Part shown: positions 52,437-62,929 of the stretch, piece after piece
Layout: every line of letters starts with the position of its first letter
Position numbering within the stretch: the stretch's first letter is position 1
Origin: Podospora bellae-mahoneyi
Taxonomy: Eukaryota > Ascomycota > Sordariomycetes > Sordariales > Podosporaceae
Length of the DNA: 64,000 bases
Assembly (NCBI RefSeq): GCF_035222275.1
Contig: NC_085886.1
Span: 682,001-746,000 of the forward strand
Reading direction: 5' to 3'
The notes under the pieces: model-generated
Databases searched by the model: none
What the model saw: the letters and a program-made list of their open reading frames with translations, nothing else
What the model was told of the DNA's origin: nothing
Program-made: the position numbers and the translations under genes

Positions 52437-54752
52437 TCAAATCGAAGGACGACTATATGTACGCCCCTCATAAAAACTTGCCCCTCTCATACGCCCATCA
52501 TTCCGCTGCTGCTCAGCCTTGACCGGCTGTCTAGGAGCCCGGAGACCAGGCTGAATCCGAGGCGGTGAACCTTGGGCAGACTGAGGAGATCCGCGATAGT
52601 AACTCTTCTCTACCAACTCCAACCGATGGAACACCGCCGTCATCTGATTACGGAGGATCCTGTTCTCCTCTTCTCCTACCCGTAACCTCTCCTTCATTGC
52701 TCCATGCTCGTTGGTGACCTCTTCCATCTGGTTTTCGAGTTTGAGGATCCTGATCACGGCCGCATTATGCCTGTTGACGAGATCTACTAGCATTTCCTTC
52801 TCGATTTTGTCTTTCCCTTTGTCGTCTCCCAAAGTCTCAACGGTCTTGCCCACCTTCGCGGGTGGTGTCTCAGACCCCTTGGGTGGAGATGGTAGGTTGA
52901 CCTGCTCGGCGGTGTCGACATGCTGTACAGCTTTCTGCTTCTTTCTTGGCGCCACTGAAGTGGCATCATCATCATCCTCCGTGTCTTCTTGAAGCTGCCT
53001 CTTCGCTAGGGCACTGGGCATAATATCCCGCAGTACCTCCTTTACAGGATCCATCATCTCTTTCTTCAGTATCGGCCAGCAGTTTACTGCTGTGCTCGGC
53101 GATGGTTGGGGGGCCGGTGGTGTCTGCTGGTGTGTGATACTGGTGTTGCGATGCTCATTCTGGGTTTCTCCAATCCGTTCGCTCTGTGAGTCTTGCTTCT
53201 CACGCATTTTATCCTGACGCTTCTCCTCCTCCTGACGCTTCTCCCTCTTGCGTTTTGCATCCAGACGTCTCCTCTCCTGGAGTTTTTCCTCCTGAGCCCT
53301 CTCCTCCTGAACCCTCTCCTCCTGAACCCTCTCCTGAAGCTGCGTCTCTTTCTGTCCCACCTCCATTTCCTCAACTACCCCAACCTCCTCTTGCACCACC
53401 ACTCCATCCCCACCCTCCAGGCTATTCTCCGAATCCCCAGACCCCTCTTCCACAACCTCCAGCCAGCTCCCACTAACAACCACCTCCCTTACTAACTCCG
53501 CCAAATCATCCTCAAACCCCAGCGGCAACACCTTCCCCTTAGTCACCTTCATGTACAACACTCTCCATACTGCATCAAAAATCCTCGCCCCCTTCCAAAA
53601 CTCCGGAACCTTCTCCCATCCTTCGCCCGTGGGCTCCACAGCCTCGACATAATCGTGATCAAAAATCCACCCCAGCTGAACCCCCTCGTCCTCAAAAGCC
53701 TCCGTAATAAAACGCGGCATCCCACCCCAGCTCCTCTTCTCGACGACCTCAATGGCGAAAAGTTCAGACCGGGTGCCCAGCCATGGCATCTTCCCGTTGG
53801 TGTTGCAGGCCTCGCGCCAGGTGGCGTGATTGGCTCGCCAGGTCTTGACAAGGGGGGCTGTCTCGCGGGTCGCGCGGCGGATGGGGAGCTTGTAGGTTTT
53901 GCCGTTGGTGAGGGGAAGACGTGCGAGCTGTCGAGCTGTTTCGCGGAGGTTGAGCCATTTTGGAATGGTAGGGATAATATTGGAGAACTTAGAAAGGCGG
54001 TACTGAGATTCGAAATGGTTGGTGATCAGTTTGACCGAGAGGTGAGATTCTTTGAGAGCGCTGAGGCGGGCTTTCATGGTGGAGCGATTGCTCTTGGTGG
54101 TTGAGACGGAGTCTGTTGAGGTGGAAGGAGCGTGGAAAGCGGAAGGAGCGACAAAGTGGGAAGGAGCAGCAGAGGTGGAAGGAACAGCAGAGGTGGAAGG
54201 AACAGCAGAGGTGGAAGGAACAACAGATGTGGAAGGAGCGACGTAAGTGGAAAGAGCGGGCGTGAAAGGGCACATGGGGTTTGAGTGGTCCATAGAGGCC
54301 GGTTGTTTGATTCCGGTGGTGGCTCGAGGAGTTGGCGGTTGGATAACGTTCATGGCCAGAAACTGGATCAATGGCGAGGGCTCGTTTGTGTTTCTAATCA
54401 TCTTCCGCTCATCATTAGAATCTATATAGGGTGGTGTGCTCGACTCCGGACCTTCGATGGAGGCCGCAGGAATGTCCCGGTCGGAAATGTCGTCCATAAT
54501 TGGAGGGGGCGTGGCTGAAAACGCCGGGTGCGGTGTATCTCCACGTTTGGTTCTGACTGAAGGTATTGTCGGAGGGTGTGGCTTGTGAGCTACGCTGGGT
54601 TCTGAGATTTTCTGTTGCTGGACTTTCGATGACAATTGGTCAGGTACGGGTGAAGGATTCTCGGTAGGTTTGAAGACAGAATCTGAGTACCCGCCAGACC
54701 AAGTTGACCAGCCGCCAGGGAAAATCTTGAACCCACTCTGAGAATTCTGCAT
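52437..54752 (-). CDS. Uncharacterised fungal protein with coiled coils
   Basis: Single exon, 771 residues from the first ATG in the frame (54752); the frame extends upstream to 55055 but only from a non-ATG codon. No known domain was recognised. Order of parts: a disordered N-terminal 210 residues; a Ser/Thr/Pro repeat (VPSTSA units, about 180-220); a folded-looking block with many Trp residues (about 250-420, e.g. IPKWLNLRETARQLARLPL and KRSWGGMPRFITEAFEDEG); an acidic stretch; a long Gln/Glu/Arg-rich coiled coil (about 480-560); and a C-terminal leucine-zipper-like coil (VDLVNRHNAAVIRILKLENQ, about 665-730) with a basic KKQK patch near 630. The coils suggest self-association; a nuclear place is only a guess from the basic patch. 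Confidence 0.72.
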   Translation of the reverse strand: MQNSQSGFKIFPGGWSTWSGGYSDSVFKPTENPSPVPDQLSSKVQQQKISEPSVAHKPHPPTIPSVRTKRGDTPHPAFSATPPPIMDDISDRDIPAASIEGPESSTPPYIDSNDERKMIRNTNEPSPLIQFLAMNVIQPPTPRATTGIKQPASMDHSNPMCPFTPALSTYVAPSTSVVPSTSAVPSTSAVPSTSAAPSHFVAPSAFHAPSTSTDSVSTTKSNRSTMKARLSALKESHLSVKLITNHFESQYRLSKFSNIIPTIPKWLNLRETARQLARLPLTNGKTYKLPIRRATRETAPLVKTWRANHATWREACNTNGKMPWLGTRSELFAIEVVEKRSWGGMPRFITEAFEDEGVQLGWIFDHDYVEAVEPTGEGWEKVPEFWKGARIFDAVWRVLYMKVTKGKVLPLGFEDDLAELVREVVVSGSWLEVVEEGSGDSENSLEGGDGVVVQEEVGVVEEMEVGQKETQLQERVQEERVQEERAQEEKLQERRRLDAKRKREKRQEEEKRQDKMREKQDSQSERIGETQNEHRNTSITHQQTPPAPQPSPSTAVNCWPILKKEMMDPVKEVLRDIMPSALAKRQLQEDTEDDDDATSVAPRKKQKAVQHVDTAEQVNLPSPPKGSETPPAKVGKTVETLGDDKGKDKIEKEMLVDLVNRHNAAVIRILKLENQMEEVTNEHGAMKERLRVGEEENRILRNQMTAVFHRLELVEKSYYRGSPQSAQGSPPRIQPGLRAPRQPVKAEQQRNDGRMRGASFYEGRTYSRPSI
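54090..54250 (-). repeat. Tandem repeat encoding VPSTSA-like units
   Basis: On the + strand it reads as GAGGTGGAAGGAACAGCA-like 18-nt units, three nearly identical and others diverged. It lies inside the coding region of the unknown - strand protein and keeps its frame. Confidence 0.8.
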
Positions 54753-55652
54753 CGTGGTGCTCAAGATCGAAGGTCTTTGGAAAGGGCTGAGATAATATTT
54801 TATGGGATGGGGATCTATCGACAGTGCTCGCTCTCGGTTGCTGTCGAATGTTGCTCTTGCTTGGGGCAGATTGTCGATGAGGGAGATTTGTTGAAGGGAA
54901 CCCTCTGGCAAGAATTGGGATTGAAGGAGAGAGAAATATTTAACGATTGATCTCGTCCTAAAGAAATTTAGAAGGAAAGCACAACTTCGACATGTATATG
55001 GGGTGGCTTGGGTGCTTCCAATTGACCATTTATTTAGTATTGTCGACAGACTCAACCGGCATCTTACGATGCCTCAGGCCCATTTTGGTCGTCCTATTGT
55101 CATGATCCAGACAGCCAACTCGAAATGCCACTATCAATAAATTAATCATATTCCAGTTAATCTAGTCCTATTGTAAGCACCACTCTTCTAAGTCTGTAAG
55201 TCTGCCTACCAAAACAAGTATCACTGCTGCTTGAACCTGAGCCTCACCACCCCCTTTTCTCCCCCAAACGCCAGAAATATGGGTCCAAACTCAGGGGCTT
55301 CTTGGCACCCTACCCCCGATCACACCCAACCCTAACCCCCTCTCTTCTTACCACCCATTCCCTGAAGTCCGCCCTTTTGGACCCAGACATCTAACCGCAT
55401 TGGAAGCGACACCCGAATCCATCTATTCCAAACCTTGGCAACAGTTCTGTCCTCTTTTTCTTCTCATATTCACCTCTTCTGTCGACATCTCGCACCCATT
55501 TGTTGTTTTTCTTTTTCTTTTTTCCAACTCCTCGAATCGTGAAACGGTCTCGTCTCAACGGTTATCCCCACTTTTGACCACTTCAAAGGCAGGGATATCC
55601 ATTTCCCTGCGACTTACACATTCAATGTCCTCCTGAAAAAGAGAGAAGCAGA
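54753..55652. promoter_or_regulatory. Divergent promoter of the unknown gene and the P4H-like gene
   Basis: A 900-bp head-to-head interval, A/T-rich near 54880-55170 and CT-rich from 55300 toward 55652. An in-frame but ATG-less extension of the unknown gene runs to 55055. No other feature. Confidence 0.45.
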
Positions 55653-56660
55653 ATGTTCCGGATATTTGTCATAGCCGTCCTCCCCCTCTTCTTCGTCTTC
55701 TCCTCTGAAATCTTCACCTTCCTATCCGGCGCCCTCTGCCCATCATGCAACTGCGAGTCAGCGAAACCGCTTCACAGGATCCCTCGCCCCCAGCTCAGGC
55801 CAGAGTTTCTGGCGCTGGAGAACGGGACTGATGCCAGGCTGGGGTGTGAAGACGTCGGGTATAAGATCCATGTCTTTTCCCGGGAGCCGTTGGTGGTGTA
55901 TTTTGAGAATTTTGTTTCGGCGAGGGAGAGGGAGCATTTGCTTGATATTAGGTGAGTTTATCGCTGGGGTGAAAAGAAGCTGGGATGAGAGCTGATGGGG
56001 GCAATAGTGAGAAAATCTATACGCCCTCAACTATCACGCATAACGGGGGGCAGACGAGTGATAGGAATACTAAGGTGAGGGACTCGGAGGTTGCGCTTGT
56101 GCCGAGGACGGAGGGGGTGAGGTGTATTGAGAGGAGGGCTAGGGAGGTGCAGGGGTGGAGGGAGGAGGTTTGGTGAGTTTTGAGTTGAAGTGTGAAGCGC
56201 TGATCAAGGAGGAAACTGACGACGAGACAGGATTGAAAGGTTGAGAGTCCAGAGATATAACCCTGGTGGACACTACAGCCATCACTTTGACTGGAGCTCG
56301 GGGAGGGGTGGCTGGGGTAGGGTGAGCAGCTTCATGGTTTGGGTTCATGGTGAGGAGTTGGAGGGAGGAGGGACAGAGTTCCCCAGGTTGGAGCTGAGAG
56401 GTGATAAGAAGAAGTGGTGCAAGTTCATTGAGTGTGAAGACAATCTAGATGGCGAGGACTCGAAAGACAAGGGCGTGGAGACAGCCGAAGACAAGAAGGG
56501 AGCGGTGTTCAAAGTCATACCTGGAAATGCTGTTTACTGGGAGAATTTCAGGTCTGATGGAACCGGAAGAGGGTATAACGAGACGTGGCATGCTGGATTG
56601 CCCGTGAAGAAGGGAGTCAAGGTTGGGCTGAACATTTGGAGCTATGGGAGGATTGACTGA
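55653..56660 (+). CDS. Prolyl 4-hydroxylase-like 2-oxoglutarate/Fe(II) dioxygenase
   Basis: Probable peptidyl-proline 4-hydroxylase of the secretory pathway. Exons 55653-55951, 56008-56172, 56231-56660 encode 297 residues. The N-terminus MFRIFVIAVLPLFFVFSSEI is a signal peptide or membrane anchor. The P4Hc domain covers about 75-297. Iron ligands are His173 and Asp175 (HYSHHFDW) and His275 (ETWHAGLP), and Lys285 is placed to bind 2-oxoglutarate. Other P4H landmarks are IERLRVQRYNPGGHY, GGGTEFPRL and GNAVYWENF. Substrate is unknown; fungal members are not collagen-specific. Splice phases agree (AG|T and TG|G). The coding strand turns from C-rich to G-rich near 55800. Confidence 0.92.
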
Positions 56661-57632
56661 GTGATTGGTCTCACATATCAAAAACGGGGGCTGTAGACAA
56701 AAAGGGGTAAAAACAAACAAATGGGCTCAGCAACTTCCATCACTGATTTGAAAAGCCACAAGAAGCGAACTGTCGCTTGGCAGCAGATACGGGGCATCCA
56801 TGCGAAAGCCACAAGATATGCGAGGGCGATTCATCGTGTGCGGAATTGACTTGACAGCTCACCTCGTAACCGCGCTGACGCAAGTCCCAATCTCCCACTG
56901 CCGCACCGCGCGCCAGCCTCGCAACGTCAGGTTGAGTCACCGGCAGACTTTATTGACCATCGTGACGTCTCTCGATGGCACTTTACTGGAACTTTGCGCA
57001 CTATAATCCCCTATATGTGCTGCAATGGGAAGGCGTGAGTCATCAGAGCGCGGCCATCATTCGCAACAGCAGCCAAACCCCGGGCTTTCCCGACACCCAT
57101 GAACACACCGCAACTCTAGAGGTAAGAGGGAATGCGAGAGAATCCGATAGCCCCAGGCAGCTCTTGGATGATGGTCAGGATTGTTAGCTGTATCGTATCA
57201 GGTAGCTAACTAACAATATCCCACACGAAGCTGAGCCGCAAATGATAGGTACCAGCTTAACTAAGCGACTCCTCGGAGGTCGGACCAAAAACCGTCCGCC
57301 CCTTTGGCAAAGAGTCCGAAATCCCTGGCATCCACCCAACTGCCAGACCAGGTGTTACGGCACAAAGCCGCGCGAACGGCTTCTGGCTTTTCAGGCATCA
57401 TGGGTGAGGCTCCCATGGCTGACGAATGGTTGCCCAAGTGGGACGCAATCCGCGCGGAGCGTACTCCGTGACGTTGAAGGTGCGGATGGGGGACGTTGAA
57501 AAACAATAAAATAGACCACCAAAATGCCGGGTCCCCGGGCATCGCACTCTTGTTCAGTCCGGCTTGCCTCTTCTTGTGTCGTTTTGTTTGTCTTTTTTTG
57601 TAATCGTATTCGGAGTTTAGTATCTTAGTATT
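56661..57632 (+). promoter_or_regulatory. Intergenic region P4H-like gene / Zn2Cys6 factor
   Basis: 972 bp holding the P4H-like 3' UTR and the promoter and leader of the transcription factor gene. ORFs here are short and not coding-like; no RNA gene recognised. Confidence 0.45.
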
Positions 57633-60570
57633 ATGTCAATGTCAACCTATACACCGTCATCAACATCCCCTGATGGACCCTCAGAGCCGCCGCCAACAGC
57701 TAGTGGTAGCGGGACGGGAGCAACAGCAGCTCACGAGCCGTTGGCTTGTGTGAGTTGTCGGACGAGGAAGCTGAAATGTAAGGCCACCCTACACGCCGTA
57801 TAAGCCATCTATACGGGCCAATTGCTGACTCGGGCACAGGTGATCGTAGAAAGCCGAATTGCACCAGGTGTTCTCGGAGTGGTGGCGAGTGTCACTACCC
57901 GGAGTCTCGGAGGAGACCAGCGTTTAAGCGAAGGAATGTTAGAGAGTTGGAAGAGAGACTAGGTATGTACGCCTCTACCCCTTGGAGTTCTGGCGCTGAC
58001 AGTTTCTGTAGCACAGGTGGAAGGTCTCTTGAAGAATGTCAGCAGGCGGCGAACCAGCCGGGAAGCCGGGCCTAGCACAACGTCTGGTTCTCTAGAACCG
58101 TCACGGCAGCCATCTCAAGAATCATCCCCTCTAGCTGGCCTAGAGGCCGATGCTTCTCAGATCAATCTTGACGACTTATTTGCAGATCCAACTTTCCAAG
58201 ATCCATCATGGTTTCCACCACCACCACCTCCTCCCCCAGATGGATTTTCGTCCACAGCCAACAACCCTCCGCCATGGGACCTGTTTGGTTTGGGTCAGTT
58301 TGAGAGCTTGCCCCCGTGGGAAATGATTGAGGAATTGTAAGTGCGGGGGTGGTAGGCGAATGTTGGAGGAAACATGTACTGATAGAGATAGGCATGATTT
58401 ATTCTTCTCAATCCACTACTCATTTCTGCCCATTATTCACAAGGACGGGTATTTGGCTGCTTTTCACCGGCCGCCTCATATGCGACCTCCCATGTGTCTT
58501 CAGTATTCCATCTGGACTATGGCAGCGGATGGCCATCCCAAGTATGGGTGTTATCACGAGGCTTTGTACCGTCGAGCTCGGCAGTACTTGGAGGCGGATG
58601 AACTCAAGGTTCGTCACAATATCGTCGCTCCCACGCAATCAACGGGAACTAACCTTTTGCAGGGGCATGGAGAGCATTTCATCACGGTATCCCACGGTCA
58701 AGCCTGGGCCCTGATCGCCGCCGATGAGGCCAGGAGAATGCTTTTCACCCGGGCAGCATTGAGCTCCGCTCGATGCGTTCGAATCGTCGGCATGATGGGC
58801 CTCCACCGGCTCGACAGCACAGCCGCCGACGAAGAACACCCCATCGCTCCCATGATCCCCCCTCCCAAAGGCTGGGTCGAACTGGAAGAACGCCGACGTC
58901 TATTCTGGGGCGCCTTCTGCATCGACAGCTACGCCGGCATCAGCACCGGCTGGCCAACCCTCATCGACACCAACCAAGTCACCACCCACCTCCCCGCCTC
59001 CGAGGACGCCTTCGCCAAAGGCCAAGAGGAAAAGTCCACCTCCCTCCAGTCCCTCTTCAACGGCTTCAACTACTCCACCTACGGCGGCAACGTCGTCATC
59101 TGCCACATCTTCAACCAAATCATGAAGCACGCCCACTGCCCCATGCCCTCCGACCGCCCAGACGATTTAGAGTCCGGCCCCTTCTGGCAACGCCACCGCG
59201 AACTCGACACCTTGCTATCCAGCGCCTTCATGTTCCTCCCCGACCGCCTCCGCCTCCCAAAGAACATCACCGACCCGGTCGCAATCCAAATAAACATGAA
59301 CCTCCACGCCGCCGTCATCTGCCTCCACAACACCGCCTACGAAAAAGCAGACAAGCTCCCCTCCTTACCTGCGTCCGTCAAACAAGACAGCCGCACCCGC
59401 TCCCTCATGGCAGCAGGCGAAATAGTAAACATCCTCAAGCTAAGCCACAACATGAAGACGGGGTATAAATCCCCGCTGAGGGCCCTCTCGTTGTACTGCG
59501 CGGCGTCGGTGTACGTCTCCGTCGCCGCCGCCAAAGACACCACCACCCCCGCCAACCCCCCGTCACCATCCTTCCTCTCCTCGGTCAACACCAACCTTGA
59601 GACTCTCCTTAAATCGATGGAGGCGATTTCAAAGCTGCACTACATCACGAGGGCGTATCTAAATCAGATACTCCTTGACATCGACCGCTCGGGGGTATCT
59701 CTGTCATTTCCACTTTCGGAGTATTTGAGCAAGGAATCTCACCCGTGTGAGCACGGGATTCCAATCGTGGCTCGCACTTCGGGACACAGACAGACGAGGC
59801 TGCCAGTTCCGTTTTCTACACCGGGGGGGCAGCAGCAGAGGGTGATGGTTCCGGGGGTGTTTGCTGATAGAAACTTTGGTGGTGGAAACATCCACCCCGG
59901 CGCGGGTATATCCTCTGGTTTGTCCTCCATGGTGAGCGGGATGGTGGCTGGGTGTGGACTGCAGGTTTTGACGGGGGATGGGGTGAGGAAACAACCGGAA
60001 CAACAGCAGGGGCGGTTTGTGGATGCTTTTCACCCTTGTGATAACCCGCCCTATGCTAGAGGGCAGGTGAACACCGCTAGGGCCGCCACGGGGGAGAGGG
60101 TGATGATGTTTGGGTTTCGGGGTGGGAGGGAGGAAATGGTAGGGCTGCAGGACTTGCCTTTTAGGTTGGGGATGCAGACTGGGCTTGTGGGGACGGGGGC
60201 TGGGTTGGGGTTTGAGATGGGGATGGCTGGAGGAGGGACGGGGAAGGAGAAGGATGGGGATGTACTTCTGCATTTTTCGCCGGGGAATGTGGGGGGTGTT
60301 TCGGGGGAGGGAAATCACGGCCAAGTTGGTGGTGGTAAAGGGAAAGAAGATGGGAATGCGATGGATATTTTTGATGAGTTTCAAGATTTGGGAGAGGGGA
60401 CGGGTGGCGGGGGAGATGGTGATTGGGGCATGTTGGATCCTACCGACACTTTTTACTCACTGCTGTATAATGATGGGGCCAACACTGACAATAATGGGGG
60501 AGGAGATAATAATTGTGGGAATATGTGGTCGGTGAATGATTTTACTGGGATGTGGGGTGGTCCTCGATAG
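57633..60570 (+). CDS. Zn2Cys6 fungal-specific transcription factor
   Basis: Exons 57633-57777, 57840-57962, 58012-58336, 58386-58608, 58663-60570 encode 907 residues. The binuclear zinc cluster has Cys39, 42, 49, 56, 59 and 66 (CVSCRTRKLKC ... CTRC), spacing x2-x6-x6-x2-x6. A basic linker RRRPAFKRRNVRELEERL and a short coiled coil follow. The regulatory middle-homology domain (about 220-600) contains LFFSIHYSFLPIIHKDGY, MMGLHRLD and ELEERRRLFWGAFCIDSYAG. The C-terminus (about 640-907) is Gly-rich, with an acidic patch DIFDEFQDLGEG that may activate. The fourth intron (58609-58662) is 54 nt, in frame and stop-free; it is called an intron because of its CTAACC...TTTTGCAG end. Target genes are unknown. 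Proximity to CDH suggests but does not show a sugar/cellulose role. Confidence 0.9.
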
Positions 60571-61374
60571 AAATGGGCTTGGGTGATAGAATGGCTTGTA
60601 TATCGGCGCGGGTGAGATTCTATTTCTTTGTTTCGTCATGGGCATGGCTTTGCGAAATCTATATGGATGGGCTTGGAATGGCATGGGACAGGACTTTGAA
60701 CAAGGGATTGGCATGGGACAGGACTCTGAACAAGGGATTGGCATGGGTTGAAGATCTCACCTGATTGTATATTATGGGCATCGGATATGCGACAAGGCAT
60801 TGGGATGGGATGGGTACATCGCCAGGCTAAGGCAGGACGGACATACAAGGGGTGCAAGACAATCTCCAAGAAGGATTGTACGATACATGTACATTATCAG
60901 GAAGGTTGGGACAGGTTGGAAGACTTCCCTGCTCAATTAGATAGCATTCATCATCATGAGGGAAGAGCTCCTCGCTCTGCAAATTTGACATCAAAGATTG
61001 TTTAGATTGATCTGGAATACCTACCAAGTTGTGCAATAAATTGACCATAGCAACGCAGCATAGGCGGTATACAAACAAAGGACATGCCCTCCAACGAAAA
61101 GGGGGTGGCAAACTCCAATATTCCACAAACAAACAAGTACACCATGATGCCACCCAACTCCAAAATCATTTCCAATCTATCTGTATACAAAAAAGGCCAT
61201 GCATGTCATTATAACTATCGTTTTGATAATTAGGACGTATAAAAGCTAGGGTTGCCCCTAACTTGGGACGTCGGGGATCATTGGCAGCATAACAAGTCAC
61301 CATTCCCCCCCGCGATCCCTCCTCTTGTCGTACACAACTTTTTCACCTCATTAACACCGACACTCTGGGCCACC
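60571..61374. other. Convergent 3' region of the Zn2Cys6 factor and CBR1
   Basis: 804 bp between facing stops. It contains a 30-nt direct repeat (60681-60747) and no supported gene. Confidence 0.5.
60681..60747. repeat. 30-nt tandem direct repeat, 2.2 copies
   Basis: Units at 60681-60710 and 60711-60740 differ by one base (T/C), and a partial third copy (GCATGGG) follows. Lies in the presumed 3' UTR of the transcription factor. Confidence 0.92.
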
Positions 61375-62475
61375 TTAGAAAGCAAAGATCTGGTCCTCGA
61401 GCTTGCTGACGGGCCTGGCCTTCTTGAAGCCAAGAGCCTCCGCAGTCTTCTTGAGGCCGCTGACCATGGGAGGGGGGCCGCAGAGAAGAAGCTTGACATC
61501 CTCGGCGGGCTTGGGGAGCCATTTCTGTATAAACCGTTAGCAATTGTTCTTTTTTAGAACGAGTAGAGAAAAAACCTACGGTGATCATATCGCCGGTAAC
61601 ATAGCCAACACCGCCCTGCCAGTCCGCAGGGGGCTTGTCTAAAACGTAGTGCACGCGGATGCCCTTGTCCTCCTTGGTGAGCGCGTCGAGGTCCTCCTTG
61701 AGCAGAATGTCCTCCTTGGTGACGTTGGCAAAGATGAGATCGACCTGGGTGGTGTCGCCAGCCTTGCGGCCGCGGACAATGGCGCGGATGACCTGGAGCA
61801 TGGGGGTGATACCAGTACCGCCGGCGATCATGCCAAAGTGACGGACCATGTTGGGAGTGTAGACGAAAGCGCCCTTGGGGCCCTTGACGCGGATGGTCTG
61901 GCCAACGGCAAGACCGGCCATGTGCTTGGAGATGTTACCGGTAGGGTAGGACTTGATGAGGAGATCGAAGTAGCCGGGCTGGTGGTCACCAGAGACGGGG
62001 GTGTAGGAGCGGACGATTTCCTTGGTGGTGCCATCGGGCTGGGGGAGATGGGCGCCGATCGAGATGTGCTGGCCGATGGGGAGGCCGAGGATATCGGATG
62101 GGTTGGGGAGAGCGAAGCGGTAGCTAGAGGGCGTTGGTTAGTTGGTGGCTATTGATGCCGGCGGGCAGGAAGTGGCTTACATGGCTACATTGTGGGAGAT
62201 GATGGTCTTCTCCTTGAGCTCAAACTCCTGGAAGGCATCTGGCTTGAGGACCTTCTTGGGCTCTGCATGGACGTTAGCTAACGCTCCCTAGGAATGGCCA
62301 GAGTGTTCCAATGTGACATACGGGTCCGGATGAACTTGATGGCGCCGAGGGCAATGGCGACGAGCACGGCGTAGTGCAGGAACTCGCGCTTCAGAATGGC
62401 GGTGCCGAGCACGATGAGACCGGCCGGGATGTATATCCCGTCGACATACTTCTTCGCAAGCAGAGAGTCGGACAT
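61375..62475 (-). CDS. CBR1: NADH-cytochrome b5 reductase 1 (microsomal)
   Basis: FAD enzyme that passes electrons from NADH to cytochrome b5 for desaturases, sterol synthesis and diphthamide formation. Exons on the - strand: 62475-62322, 62262-62181, 62123-61580, 61524-61375, giving 309 residues, the normal Cbr1 length. An N-terminal membrane anchor (about 14-48: [15 protein letters not shown] ... [12 protein letters not shown]) replaces the mitochondrial presequence of Mcr1. FAD-binding RSYTPVS has Arg117 and Tyr119. NADH-binding [14 protein letters not shown] and CGPPPMV follow, and the C-terminus ends EDQIFAF. All three introns are short with standard borders (GTATGT, GTAAGC, GTAGGT). It starts head to head with the GIG1-like gene. 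Confidence 0.96.
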
Positions 62476-62929
62476 GTTGGGCGATTCGGCTGTGTCGATC
62501 TGTCTGGCCGTGGACGACAGAAGGTGAGGAGAGGATCTAGAGAGGTGACGCACGAGGTGAGTCCGTCCGCAACCGCCAAAAAAAAAGGATCAAGACGGGG
62601 AGCCGTCAACTGAAAAATGATTTCTCGAGCGTCGAGCGGAACGGGGGTGGGAGACTGAAAGTGGGCCGATTTGGCGCGGGCTGGACCGATTCTGCCCGGG
62701 GAGTGGCTTCTGAAAACCGGGGCCCCACCAAATCTACAGCGATGGTGCCGCCTGTGGTTCAACAATTCTGGTACCCCCCGGCTGGTTGACACCTTGTTGG
62801 CATCTTGGCAGCGTCGTCGCGTCTTGACGGGGCAGTGACAAAAAGTGACAGGCCAGCTATACTATCTGATAGTAGCGATAACACCGAGTCCTCCGATGGG
62901 CGGACGCCATTGTTTAGAAAGGTGAAGCA
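62476..62929. promoter_or_regulatory. Divergent promoter CBR1 / GIG1-like gene
   Basis: 454 bp separate the two start codons, so both promoters overlap here. A poly-A run (62579-62587) lies near the CBR1 side. No specific site recognised. Confidence 0.5.

Noticed and set aside
54090-54250. CRISPR-like regular repeats
   Set aside because: Short in-frame coding repeats (Val-Pro-Ser-Thr-Ser-Ala units) without spacers, in a eukaryotic genome.
59704-60384. Open frame of 226 codons opposite the 3' part of the Zn2Cys6 factor
   Set aside because: Antisense of a Gly-rich coding segment (Pro/His-rich translation), with no start context or homology.
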